Origin: Lentilitoribacter sp039986595
GTDB taxonomy: Bacteria; Pseudomonadota; Alphaproteobacteria; Rhizobiales; Rhizobiaceae
DNA: 64,000 nt
Reading direction: 5' to 3'
Assembly (NCBI GenBank): GCA_039986595.1
Contig: JBDWQJ010000007.1
Location: 124,001 to 188,000 of the forward strand
In this document: piece after piece, positions 53,386 through 62,042 of the stretch
Layout of the letters: each line of letters opens with the position of its first letter
Position numbering within the stretch: the first letter of the stretch is position 1
Made by a program: the position numbers and the translations under genes
Notes under the pieces: generated by a model
Databases searched by the model: none
Seen by the model: only the letters and a program-made list of their open reading frames with translations
What the model was told of the DNA's origin: nothing

Positions 53386-54260
53386 ACGCTGGCGTAATCA
53401 TGGTCGCTATTGGTGCAGCTTTGGCGGGCACTTTGGGCACCTTTGGTTTAGTTCTAAACGACGCGGGCTTCACAGGTTTTCAAGTTGCTGCGATACGTAT
53501 GTTGATAACATCACTTACGTTATTGGCATTTTATCCGTTGTTTTTCCGCGGGACATTAAAGCTCATGCAGGCCAATTGGAAGCTGCTCCTGCCGCATTCG
53601 CTTGCTGGTGTGTTCGGTTTTAATATGTTCTTCTTCATTGCTACGGAGTATTTAGGGATCACGCTCGCCGTAGCGCTTTTGTACACTGCGCCCATTTGGG
53701 TGATGATTTTAGCAAAACTGTTTCTAGGTGAGCAGTCAGATTGGCTGCGATGGGGCTTAGCTTTTACTGCTGTGCTTGGTGTGATCTTTATACTCAATGC
53801 ACAAGGTAGCGAAATAAACTTATCGATTTTCGGTTTGATCTTTGGGTTTGGATCTGCTGTGGGGTATGCAATTTTTGCTGTTTTGGGCAAAGCTGCTTTA
53901 GGCAGATTAAGCGCAACGCAATTGCTCTTTTCTGCATTTACAATCGGTGTTCCAGTACTTTTATTATTCCCTCAAACTTGGCAGGCGCTCACACAATTAT
54001 TCCAAACATCAGAGTTTAAGGTCTGGGGTTCTTTCTTTGCTGTGGGCTGGTTTGGAACAATTTTGATAAACTTGTTTTACATGCGTGGCCTTAAACGTAT
54101 CTCCGCTTCCACTGCAACGGTTATCACCACGGTTGAGCCCCTTGTCGCCACAATGTTAGCCGTTTTCTTTGTCGGCGAAATCCTCTCTATAACGCAGTAT
54201 TTAGGCGTTGCACTGATTATCTTGAGCGCGACAATGATTGGTTTGAGGGAAGACAAATAA
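53382..54260 (+). CDS. DMT-superfamily (EamA) exporter
   Basis: 292-residue ten-helix EamA transporter; substrate unknown. Its ATG overlaps the ubiA stop by 4 nt (ATGA), so it is co-transcribed and translationally coupled with ubiA, although no functional link is known. Third EamA gene in the window. Confidence 0.88.
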   Translation: MNAGVIMVAIGAALAGTLGTFGLVLNDAGFTGFQVAAIRMLITSLTLLAFYPLFFRGTLKLMQANWKLLLPHSLAGVFGFNMFFFIATEYLGITLAVALLYTAPIWVMILAKLFLGEQSDWLRWGLAFTAVLGVIFILNAQGSEINLSIFGLIFGFGSAVGYAIFAVLGKAALGRLSATQLLFSAFTIGVPVLLLFPQTWQALTQLFQTSEFKVWGSFFAVGWFGTILINLFYMRGLKRISASTATVITTVEPLVATMLAVFFVGEILSITQYLGVALIILSATMIGLREDK

Positions 54261-54386
54261 CGGTCCAAGCCATTGCATTATTACCTCTTTTAAACTCCCG
54301 TGCGGAACCAGCACAAGCAGAGCTAAAAAAATGGGCGGTCGCATGAATGCTTTTTGTTTTTCGCGGCCGCTCATCCGTCTTTAAAC

Positions 54387-54572
54387 TTATAGTTTTGATG
54401 GGAAGGCTGTTGCAAGAGCCTGACTTTCAGCCGCAGCGCGCCTTTCGACAGCTTCACATGCTTGAAGGTTTCCTGCAATGCAGGCGTCATCGATCTGTTT
54501 TCGCGCTGAAATCTCAACAGGTGATGCGCATGCTGCTAGGCCAAGGAGGAGTATAATCGGGTATCTTTTCAT
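54387..54572 (-). CDS. Small lipoprotein
   Basis: 61 residues with a lipoprotein signal (KRYPIILLLGLAAC, Cys15 in the LAAC lipobox) and a helical mature part with a CEAVERRAAAES run. AGAAAG precedes the ATG. Function unknown. Confidence 0.7.
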   Translation of the reverse strand: MKRYPIILLLGLAACASPVEISARKQIDDACIAGNLQACEAVERRAAAESQALATAFPSKL

Positions 54573-54676
54573 TCAAATTTCTTTCTCATAACGATCGCAC
54601 CCCGCAGCTGTTATGGTCAACGAGTGCGCCAATATTGGTTTTGCTGTTTGAAACAGGCAGGCCTTCTATGGTGCGA

Positions 54677-55912
54677 TCAAGAGAAATTGTCGTCCACGCC
54701 ATTACGGTGAGACATTGTTTTTCGGTAAACCGTTGGGGTTTCACCGACAACACGTTTAAATGCATTGTAGAACGAAGACCGCGCATTAAAACCAACGTCA
54801 TAGGTGATGTTGAGAACATTATCGTTGGTGGATGTTAAACGCGTCATCGCCTCTGCGATGCGGTAACTATTGACGAAATCAAAGAAGCTTTCTCCAATTA
54901 CTTCATTAAGTGTTTGGGACACATAATTGGGGGAGGCACCAATATGACGCGACAATGTCCACAGCGATAAATTTGGATCACGATGAAGATTTTCATTCTC
55001 CATCGCAGCACGTAGTTTTCGTGCAATTCGAGATGAAATTTCATCGTTTAATGCAGATTTTTCATATTTGCTATTGGTCGGTTCAGGTGAATGAATTTCA
55101 CTAAGAGGAGACGTATGTGTGGGCTCGCAATCTTGCAATAATGCTGGGCCTGGCAATAATGGTGGGCGTTGCCGTATCCCCCACAACACGGTAGCGCCAA
55201 CAACTGCAAGGCCTGCAAGAGTTCCAATGTTGATAAATATATTCTGTGTTTTTGTCTGGTCTTTACCAAACTCTAAAAACAAGAGCGTCGCGTTAGCAAA
55301 CCAAAATATTAGACCTGAACCACCAATAAAGTATATCCAGCGTAACTCGTGTTTCTCTGTGCTGGAATAGTAATCCTTTAGCAAAATACGATGGCGCAAC
55401 AGACGGCGTATGATCAAAATGAGGTAGATGATTATTTGCGGATACGAGGCTAGCTGTAATAAAGTAATCGATGAAATAAGTACGATTGCCCACGTTGAAG
55501 TTGGCAAAGGTTTATTATCAAAGAGCGTTCCCCAAATCTCTTGTCCAAAAAATAAAATGACCAAACCAACGAAGACGGTTAACAGCGGCAGAATAAAATG
55601 TCGGTAGAGTTTTTCAGGATATCTTTGTTCGCGTGATGTAAGCGTAAATACGTAAATCCAAAATAACGGAGCCAGCAATAACATGCTTGGTTGCCAAATT
55701 ACTAACTCAATTGGTTGCATGTAGACACTTGGTAATGTGTCGATAATGGGTGCCAGTGCATCTGGCATGTTGTTCACGGCGATGGCCAAAAGAAACGCAG
55801 CGAAACTTTTGCTCACACTGGTAAATTCCGTCTGTAAAAGACAGAAGATGATGCCAAACACCGTAATTGATAATGTTGCGATGCTGGTGAATTCGATAGT
55901 AAAATTTTCCAT
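54677..55912 (-). CDS. AraC-family regulator with multi-span membrane sensor domain
   Basis: 411 residues: about seven hydrophobic segments in residues 1-245, a linker, then a C-terminal AraC helix-turn-helix (about 295-400: LSLWTLSRHIGASPNYVSQTLNE and FNARSSFYNAFKRVVGETPTVYR). The DNA-binding domain would therefore be tethered to the inner membrane and respond to a signal in or across it. It is divergent from a LysE-type exporter gene 163 bases away, the likely target. Confidence 0.88.
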   Translation of the reverse strand: MENFTIEFTSIATLSITVFGIIFCLLQTEFTSVSKSFAAFLLAIAVNNMPDALAPIIDTLPSVYMQPIELVIWQPSMLLLAPLFWIYVFTLTSREQRYPEKLYRHFILPLLTVFVGLVILFFGQEIWGTLFDNKPLPTSTWAIVLISSITLLQLASYPQIIIYLILIIRRLLRHRILLKDYYSSTEKHELRWIYFIGGSGLIFWFANATLLFLEFGKDQTKTQNIFINIGTLAGLAVVGATVLWGIRQRPPLLPGPALLQDCEPTHTSPLSEIHSPEPTNSKYEKSALNDEISSRIARKLRAAMENENLHRDPNLSLWTLSRHIGASPNYVSQTLNEVIGESFFDFVNSYRIAEAMTRLTSTNDNVLNITYDVGFNARSSFYNAFKRVVGETPTVYRKTMSHRNGVDDNFS

Positions 55913-56075
55913 GCCTCATATAGTCTCAAATATGTGCGTGAAACCAGTCCGCAATGGCATCAATAAGGCATAATTCTGTCCTTCCCTGATCAGAAAGACA
56001 AACAGCTAATGTGATTGATAATCTCGATGTTTGATGATCTAACTATGCGTATCAATTCGAGGGTACATAGAACAA

Positions 56076-56711
56076 ATGACATTTGAAGCATGGTTACTTT
56101 TTGCGATAGCAATTTTAGTTGCATCAATTTCTCCGGGGCCGAACGTGCTCATCGTAATTATCAATGCAGCTAAGTTTGGCCGTTTCGGAGCGGTTTGGAC
56201 TATTCTAGGAAACCTAACATGTCTGTTTGGTGTTGCTTTATTGGCGTCTTTTGGCGTTGGGGCCATGATCGCGACAGCACCTACCGCATATGCCATCATG
56301 AAGATCGCCGGGGGGCTATATTTAGCATGGCTTGGATTTAAACTTATCCGCAGCTCATTTGCGGTAATGAATGAATTAAAACTGGATCAAGCAGACACTA
56401 ACAATGAACAAGTCAATCGAACAACATTGTTTTTAGAGGCTGTTGCGGTCTCTGCAAGCAATCCAAAATCAATTATATTTCTATCAGCGGTATTTCCTCA
56501 GTTCTTAAATACATCTGCGCCAATCGCACCTCAATTCATGATGATGTTTATAACCATTATCGCAATTGTTTCGATCATTCATGGATTTTACGCGTATCTA
56601 TCAACGTCATTGCGCAAGAGACCGCTGAGCGTTGCATTCCGAAAATGGTTGGCGCGTTTAACCGGAACCACATTTATAGGACTGGGTGCGGGTGTTGCGC
56701 TGTCTAAATAG
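56076..56711 (+). CDS. LysE/RhtB-family exporter
   Basis: 211-residue inner-membrane protein with six helices and the family motif SISPGPNVLIVI (about residues 18-29) and SNPKSIIFLSAVFPQF. Relatives export amino acids such as homoserine, threonine or lysine; the substrate here is unknown. Divergent from the membrane AraC regulator. Confidence 0.9.
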   Translation: MTFEAWLLFAIAILVASISPGPNVLIVIINAAKFGRFGAVWTILGNLTCLFGVALLASFGVGAMIATAPTAYAIMKIAGGLYLAWLGFKLIRSSFAVMNELKLDQADTNNEQVNRTTLFLEAVAVSASNPKSIIFLSAVFPQFLNTSAPIAPQFMMMFITIIAIVSIIHGFYAYLSTSLRKRPLSVAFRKWLARLTGTTFIGLGAGVALSK

Positions 56712-56858
56712 CGTCTTTAGGTTTTTGTGAGCGCACTATTACGGAATTGCTGCAATTGTTTGGATGGCATCGGTCGCGCTCAAACCACAAAAAAGAGCGC
56801 GGCAAAAGCAGCACTCTCTTTGGATCTGATATAAATTTGGAGGCCTAGATCAGAATTT

Positions 56859-57446
56859 TTAGTGACGTGCGATTATTTCGCGGCCGGAAATTTTCATGCG
56901 ACAACCTAAGTGGCCTGTCTTGCGACGCACCAAGAAACGTGGGCGACGTTGACCAGTTGTTGAGTTGCGACGCTTATAACTTGAAGTTGGTTTCGCACGT
57001 GTTTGAACATCTGACTTGCTTTGCGCCATGTCTTCATCCAAAGGACGCGCAACACCATCAGCTTCAACCATCAGCATCGGGATATTAAAGGCTTCTGCCC
57101 ATTCACGCCAATCACCTGCAATGTTGTGGAGTTCTGTGTCAACTAACAATGGAATGCAAAGGTCAACATCTTGGTGGTGAAGTTCAAGCGTAACTGTTGA
57201 ATTACCCTGACCATCGTCAATCGCACGCGCTGCAATGCCTTTAAACGCATTTGCGGGGAGTGCCATAGATATAGGAAGGTCAGATTTTTCCAAGACACGA
57301 TCAATGACCGCACCGCGCTCATTCAAGTTCACATGAATGTCCTTTTTACTACCTGCTGCTTTATAACTAAAGCGGTGTGGTAGTTGACCAGGAACAATGC
57401 GTAATTCGCATCCAGCCCATTCGGGCTTTCTTATTGTAGTTGCCAT
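56859..57446 (-). CDS. DUF6101-family protein
   Basis: 195 residues, matching the Hyphomicrobiales-restricted DUF6101 layout: an N-terminal beta-rich half (ELRIVPGQLPHRFSYKA, ALPANAFKGIAARA), the segment WREWAEAFNIPMLMVEADG and a basic C-terminal RRPRFLVRRKTG. ATG 57446 has GAGG at 8 nt; an upstream extension to 57554 has no family similarity. No known function. Confidence 0.82.
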   Translation of the reverse strand: MATTIRKPEWAGCELRIVPGQLPHRFSYKAAGSKKDIHVNLNERGAVIDRVLEKSDLPISMALPANAFKGIAARAIDDGQGNSTVTLELHHQDVDLCIPLLVDTELHNIAGDWREWAEAFNIPMLMVEADGVARPLDEDMAQSKSDVQTRAKPTSSYKRRNSTTGQRRPRFLVRRKTGHLGCRMKISGREIIARH

Positions 57447-57652
57447 TTTAATCGCCTCATAAACTCTTGAGCGCCCATTTTTGGATCTTCTCAAATACGG
57501 GGGCTTTTGCCCTCTCGTTGAAATGCAATCTACACGTTCGGTGTTCCAAACCACTTAAAGTGTTTGGTTAAGAGAATCTGACCTTTCAAAGATGGTTATC
57601 AAAAGTAAACCAAGGGGTTGGCATTTTGTTTACTTTGCCGATTTTGACTAAA

Positions 57653-59068
57653 TTAACGCTTTAAAACCTTGTTAGGATTCATAATCTGGTTAGGGTCGAA
57701 AGACGCCTTAATGCGCTGCATTAGCTGGATTTCGATGGGGTCTTTGATCTCCGCCAATTCGTCGCGTTTTAGCTGCCCGATGCCATGTTCAGCCGAAATT
57801 GAGCCCGTCATACGAAGAACTATGCCATGAACAAGATCGTTCATTGGTCGCCAATGGGACAAAAATTCCTGCTTGTCGGCACCATCGGGCTGAGAAATGT
57901 TATAATGAATGTTACCATCGCCCATATGACCGAAGGCGCAAATCCGCGCGCCTGGCATATATTCAAGTACAGTCTTTGATGCTTCTTCCATAAATTCTGG
58001 CACTTTTGCAATCGGCACCGAAATATCGTGCTTGATTGAACCACCTTCAGGGCGCTGTGCTTCGGACATGCTTTCGCGCATATGCCAAAACGCATCGCGC
58101 TGGGTTTCGCTTTCGGCTAATGCTGCATCTTTGGCAAAGCCTTTATCAAACGCCTGCTCAAACAATTGCTCGATCATTTGCCTCGCAGCTTTTTCCGATT
58201 GGCCTGATGATATTTCAATCAATGTGTACCAAGGGTAGGGCGCCTCTAAAGGATCGCGGCAATTGTCGATATGCTTAGTCGTAAATTCAACGCCCAAACG
58301 CGGCATGAGTTCAAAACCTGTCAGCGATGGCCCACAGATCTCGCGTGCAATATTAAAAAGCTCGAGTGCATCTTCCGTGCTGTCTAAACCTACAAACATA
58401 ACCTCACGGCCTTTGGGTTGCGGATACAGTTTAAGCACTGCACCCGTGATAATACCCAAAGTACCTTCTGCACCGATAAATAGATCGCGAAGATCATAGC
58501 CGGTATTGTCTTTTTTAAGGCGACGAAGTCCATGCCAAATTTCGCCAGTAGGCAACACTACTTCCAACCCCATGCACAATTCACGTGTATTCCCATATGC
58601 AAGCACGGCGGTTCCGCCAGCGTTAGACGATAAATTTCCGCCGATTTGACAGGTGCCCTCTGAACCTAGCGAAAGTGGGAATAGCAGATTATGTTCTTCC
58701 GCTGCTTTTTGCGCATTTGCAAGTACTACACCTGCATCAACAACCATCACATTACCCAGTAAATCAATCTCTCGGATTTTATTCATGCGGCTGAGTGAGA
58801 TGATGATCTCGCCATCTGGCACTTGCGCACCCACAAGTCCGGTATTGCCACCTTGTGGAATAACATTGATCTTGTTGTCATTGGCGAGTTTGACGATCTG
58901 ACTGACTTGCTCAGTAGAATTTGGTTTTAACAGCAGCGGCGATTGCCCTTGATATAGACCGCGAAGCTCAACCAAATGCGGTGCGATCTCATTTTGATCG
59001 GTTGTCGCATTTGCTTCGCCAACAATGGCTTTGAATTCAGACACCAGCTCGTCGTTCAATTCACTCAA
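57653..59068 (-). CDS. FAD-linked D-2-hydroxyacid dehydrogenase (GlcD/D-2-hydroxyglutarate dehydrogenase type)
   Basis: 471-residue flavoprotein of the vanillyl-alcohol-oxidase fold. FAD-binding part with VIPQGGNTGLVGAQ and SLGSEGTCQIGGNLSSNAGG, then the metal-site motifs HMGDGNIHYN and SISAEHGIGQLKR. The family includes D-lactate, glycolate and D-2-hydroxyglutarate dehydrogenases; the last is the best guess because the protein is single-chain and without Fe-S cysteines. 21 bases after tsaC on the same strand. Confidence 0.9.
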   Translation of the reverse strand: MSELNDELVSEFKAIVGEANATTDQNEIAPHLVELRGLYQGQSPLLLKPNSTEQVSQIVKLANDNKINVIPQGGNTGLVGAQVPDGEIIISLSRMNKIREIDLLGNVMVVDAGVVLANAQKAAEEHNLLFPLSLGSEGTCQIGGNLSSNAGGTAVLAYGNTRELCMGLEVVLPTGEIWHGLRRLKKDNTGYDLRDLFIGAEGTLGIITGAVLKLYPQPKGREVMFVGLDSTEDALELFNIAREICGPSLTGFELMPRLGVEFTTKHIDNCRDPLEAPYPWYTLIEISSGQSEKAARQMIEQLFEQAFDKGFAKDAALAESETQRDAFWHMRESMSEAQRPEGGSIKHDISVPIAKVPEFMEEASKTVLEYMPGARICAFGHMGDGNIHYNISQPDGADKQEFLSHWRPMNDLVHGIVLRMTGSISAEHGIGQLKRDELAEIKDPIEIQLMQRIKASFDPNQIMNPNKVLKR

Positions 59069-59089
59069 TTTCTCATCTCCGGTCGTAAA

Positions 59090-60064
59090 CTATCGTGGCG
59101 CGGCTGCGCGTGTCAGCCGATCATTGATCGCTTCCCCCAAACCTTTATTTGGAATGGGTGCAACGGCGATCATAGTTGCACCAGTTTTATCTGCTTCGAT
59201 CAGCATATCAAATAGGTTATGCGCAGCTTCGGAAAGATCGCCTTGAGCTGATAAGTTAAACACAGCTTTTGCGTTACCCTCGTCATCAATGTTGGACTTG
59301 CCAAACGTGATCAATGTCTCATCAGATTGAACCGATGTCACATTTAATCGCATTGTTGCGTTCGGTGCATAATGCGAAGTGAGCATGCCGGGTGCTTCAA
59401 TCTTGTGGCCTTGTTTGCCATCAAGTCTTAAAAGAGGTTCTCCGATAACCGCTTCAATCTCATCAGCCGACACGCCACCAGGTCTTAGAAGATAAACATT
59501 TTCACCATCTGATTTCACGATAGTGGATTCAACACCAACATCACATGCGCCATTATCTAGGATAAGCTCGATCTTTTGACCTAAATCTGCTTGCACATGT
59601 TCCGCTGTTGTTGGGCTAATCTTGCCAGAACTGTTTGCACTAGGGGCTGCCAATGGTTTATCAAATTCAGCAATAATTTTGGCAGCAAAACCTTTGGGTA
59701 CACGAATACCGACGGTCTCTAGACCAGCCGTCGCCAATTTATGTATGCCGCTGCCTGACTTTAAAGGTACAACAATTGTGAGCGCACCTGGCCAGAAATG
59801 TTCCGCAAGCTTTTTTGATATCTCGTCAAATTCGCCATAACGCTCCGCCATATCAATATCAGCCATATGGCAAATTAGCGGGTTAAACTGCGGTCTGCCT
59901 TTTGTCGTGTAAATAGACGTAATCGCATCGGGATTGGTCGCATCTGCTGCCAATCCATAAACGGTCTCAGTTGGGATCGCGATTGGTTTTCTTGATGATA
60001 AAAGTTCAATTGCGCGACTTAACGCGTCATCCGGCCGGTGCTCGATGGATATGATCTCAGCCAT
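59090..60064 (-). CDS. L-threonylcarbamoyladenylate synthase (Sua5 long form)
   Basis: Makes threonylcarbamoyl-AMP for t6A37 of tRNAs. 324 residues: the YrdC domain (AIPTETVYGLAADA, KGRPQFNPLICH, SANSSGKISPT) and the C-terminal Sua5 domain. Its ATG follows the rlmD-like stop with no gap (TAAATG). Part of the minus-strand run from dxs. Confidence 0.95.
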   Translation of the reverse strand: MAEIISIEHRPDDALSRAIELLSSRKPIAIPTETVYGLAADATNPDAITSIYTTKGRPQFNPLICHMADIDMAERYGEFDEISKKLAEHFWPGALTIVVPLKSGSGIHKLATAGLETVGIRVPKGFAAKIIAEFDKPLAAPSANSSGKISPTTAEHVQADLGQKIELILDNGACDVGVESTIVKSDGENVYLLRPGGVSADEIEAVIGEPLLRLDGKQGHKIEAPGMLTSHYAPNATMRLNVTSVQSDETLITFGKSNIDDEGNAKAVFNLSAQGDLSEAAHNLFDMLIEADKTGATMIAVAPIPNKGLGEAINDRLTRAAAPR

Positions 60065-61300
60065 TTACCTCTCCAAGAGCGCGACCATTTCAACATGGGT
60101 AGACCATAGGAATTGATCGATTGCGGTAATGGATTTAATTTTAAAGCCACCTTTAACAAGTAGTTCCAAATCCCGCGCCAATGATGTGGGATTGCATGAA
60201 ACCGCCGCTACTTTTTTGATGTTGAGCGCACGCGCAAGCTGCTTGCTTTGTGCTTCAGCGCCCGCACGAGGTGGGTCAAAGATCACGCCTTGATATGGTT
60301 TTAAGTCTTCACGCACAAAGGGGCTTCGAAATAAATCTCGGCGTTCTGTGCTTATTGGCTTCAATCCTTGGCGAGAGCGAAATCCACGATCAATCGAGTT
60401 AAGCGCCGCACCACTTGTTTCAACCGCATGAACAGCACTTTTTTGTGCAAGCGGGAAAGTAAACGTGCCGCTACCCGAGAATAGATCAACAATTTTTTTG
60501 CAAGGTTTAAGGTGCTTTGTAACAAGCGCCACCATCTCAAGCTCTGCGCGCTTACCTGCTTGCACAAAACTACCAGATGGTACCTGAATGAGCGTATCGC
60601 CGAAGGTTAGAACTGTCGGTTCAATTTCCACCAACACTTCACCGTTAAACGCAAGGCGTTTGATGGCATTGGTAGATGTCGCTTTTTGTGAAACCGCGTG
60701 AATGGTTGCATCTTTCAACGAAAAACCTGCTTCCACCGCTATATCAAAGCCATTTTCGCAAAGCAGAATTGTAAGTTGCGAAGTTTTATAATGTGGCGTG
60801 ATGATTTGAGCAATCTCGCGGAATAAATCGAGATGCTCAACAATTTGGGGATGCGCAACGGGGCATTCACTAATTGCTACAAGTTCGTGGCTTCCCGCTT
60901 TCAGATAGCCAATCTTGGTATCCTCATTTGAGCGTTCAGCGGTTAAAACAACGCGTCGGCGTTCGCCAATCGTGCATGGTAGAAAGTGATCAATCTTGTG
61001 TTTGATCGAAGACTTATCAAGCGCTTGTTGCGCAATATCTAATTTCCAACTCTGATAACTCTCATCAGACATATGCTGTGCAACACAGCCACCGCATTTT
61101 TGAAAGTGTTGGCAAACAGGATCAATGCGATCAGGGCTCTTAGATTTAAGCTCTGTGATGATACCGCGCGATTTATCAAGATCAACGCTGACGGTTTCAC
61201 CCTTTAGTGCAAATGGTACAAAAACCGGCCCCTTATCGGTTTTGGCAATGCCATCGCCGCGCGCGCCAACATGATCGATCTTTAATTCTACCTGGCTCAC
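60065..61300 (-). CDS. RlmD/TrmA-family RNA 5-methyluridine methyltransferase
   Basis: 411 residues: TRAM domain, [4Fe-4S] cysteines C63, C69, C72 and C146 (C-x5-CGGC...C), SAM loop DLFSGSGTFTFPLA, and the catalytic Cys in AVSCNP. Whether the target is 23S rRNA or tRNA cannot be read. Starts with GTG overlapping the tlyA stop (GTGA). Confidence 0.92.
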   Translation of the reverse strand: MSQVELKIDHVGARGDGIAKTDKGPVFVPFALKGETVSVDLDKSRGIITELKSKSPDRIDPVCQHFQKCGGCVAQHMSDESYQSWKLDIAQQALDKSSIKHKIDHFLPCTIGERRRVVLTAERSNEDTKIGYLKAGSHELVAISECPVAHPQIVEHLDLFREIAQIITPHYKTSQLTILLCENGFDIAVEAGFSLKDATIHAVSQKATSTNAIKRLAFNGEVLVEIEPTVLTFGDTLIQVPSGSFVQAGKRAELEMVALVTKHLKPCKKIVDLFSGSGTFTFPLAQKSAVHAVETSGAALNSIDRGFRSRQGLKPISTERRDLFRSPFVREDLKPYQGVIFDPPRAGAEAQSKQLARALNIKKVAAVSCNPTSLARDLELLVKGGFKIKSITAIDQFLWSTHVEMVALLER

Positions 61301-62028
61301 GTTTTAACGCCCCCAATGAGATATTCAATATTGCCGTCACTTCCGGTGATTGGCGACTTGATAGCTTCCAATGCCGACCAATTTGGTTGTTCGTCAAGCC
61401 ATTTGAGTAAGTCATCTGCAATTTTAGGTCCTTGAGATGGGTCTTTTAAGATGCCACCTTTACCAATACCTTCGCGACCAACTTCAAATTGAGGTTTGAC
61501 CAATAGCACGGTAAAAGCTCCATGAGAGGCCAGCGAAAGTGCAGGCGGTAACGCAAGTTTTAATGATATAAAACTCACATCACTCACAACGATTTTTATC
61601 TCGCGGCCGTCAATATGATCATGGTTCAAATCGCGTGCGTTCAATCCATCTATCTGATGGACACGTTTATCGTAAACAAGTGATTGGTGTAATTGATCAT
61701 GCCCCACATCAATCGCTGTGACATGGGCTGCGTTTTCTTCAAGTAAAACTTGCGTAAAGCCACCGGTGGAAGCGCCAATATCAAGCGCATTTTTATCGCT
61801 CGGATCAAATCCAAAATGCTCTAATCCGCTTTTTAATTTAAGCGCTGCACGCGATACATAACCGCTTGCTGGATCAAACACTTCGATTTGAGTGTTTTCA
61901 TCAACCATCAAGCCAGATTTTTTTGCTGGTTTACCGTCAACAATCACTGTGCCACGTGCAACAGCGTCTTGCGCTCGTGCTCGTGTTTGATAAAAACCGT
62001 TGGCTACAAGGTGTAGGTCAAGGCGCAT
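61297..62028 (-). CDS. tlyA: TlyA-family rRNA 2'-O-methyltransferase
   Basis: 243 residues: N-terminal S4 RNA-binding domain (RLDLHLVANGFYQTRARAQDAV region) and FtsJ-type methyltransferase with LDIGASTGGFTQVLL and KPQFEVGRE. Methylates rRNA in characterised cases, affecting capreomycin sensitivity; also annotated hemolysin A. ATG 62028 has GAGG at 6 nt; 14 bases after dxs. Confidence 0.92.
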   Translation of the reverse strand: MRLDLHLVANGFYQTRARAQDAVARGTVIVDGKPAKKSGLMVDENTQIEVFDPASGYVSRAALKLKSGLEHFGFDPSDKNALDIGASTGGFTQVLLEENAAHVTAIDVGHDQLHQSLVYDKRVHQIDGLNARDLNHDHIDGREIKIVVSDVSFISLKLALPPALSLASHGAFTVLLVKPQFEVGREGIGKGGILKDPSQGPKIADDLLKWLDEQPNWSALEAIKSPITGSDGNIEYLIGGVKT

Positions 62029-62042
62029 AAGATGCCTCGCTA

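Noticed and set aside
54331..54371. GC-rich imperfect stem with T-rich loop between the ubiA-linked EamA gene and the lipoprotein gene
   Set aside because: Mismatches and lack of a flanking T-run leave it unconvincing as a terminator.
56776..56800. GCGCTC/GAGCGC hairpin after the LysE-type gene as a terminator
   Set aside because: Only 6 bp with a 13-nt loop and no T-run on either strand.
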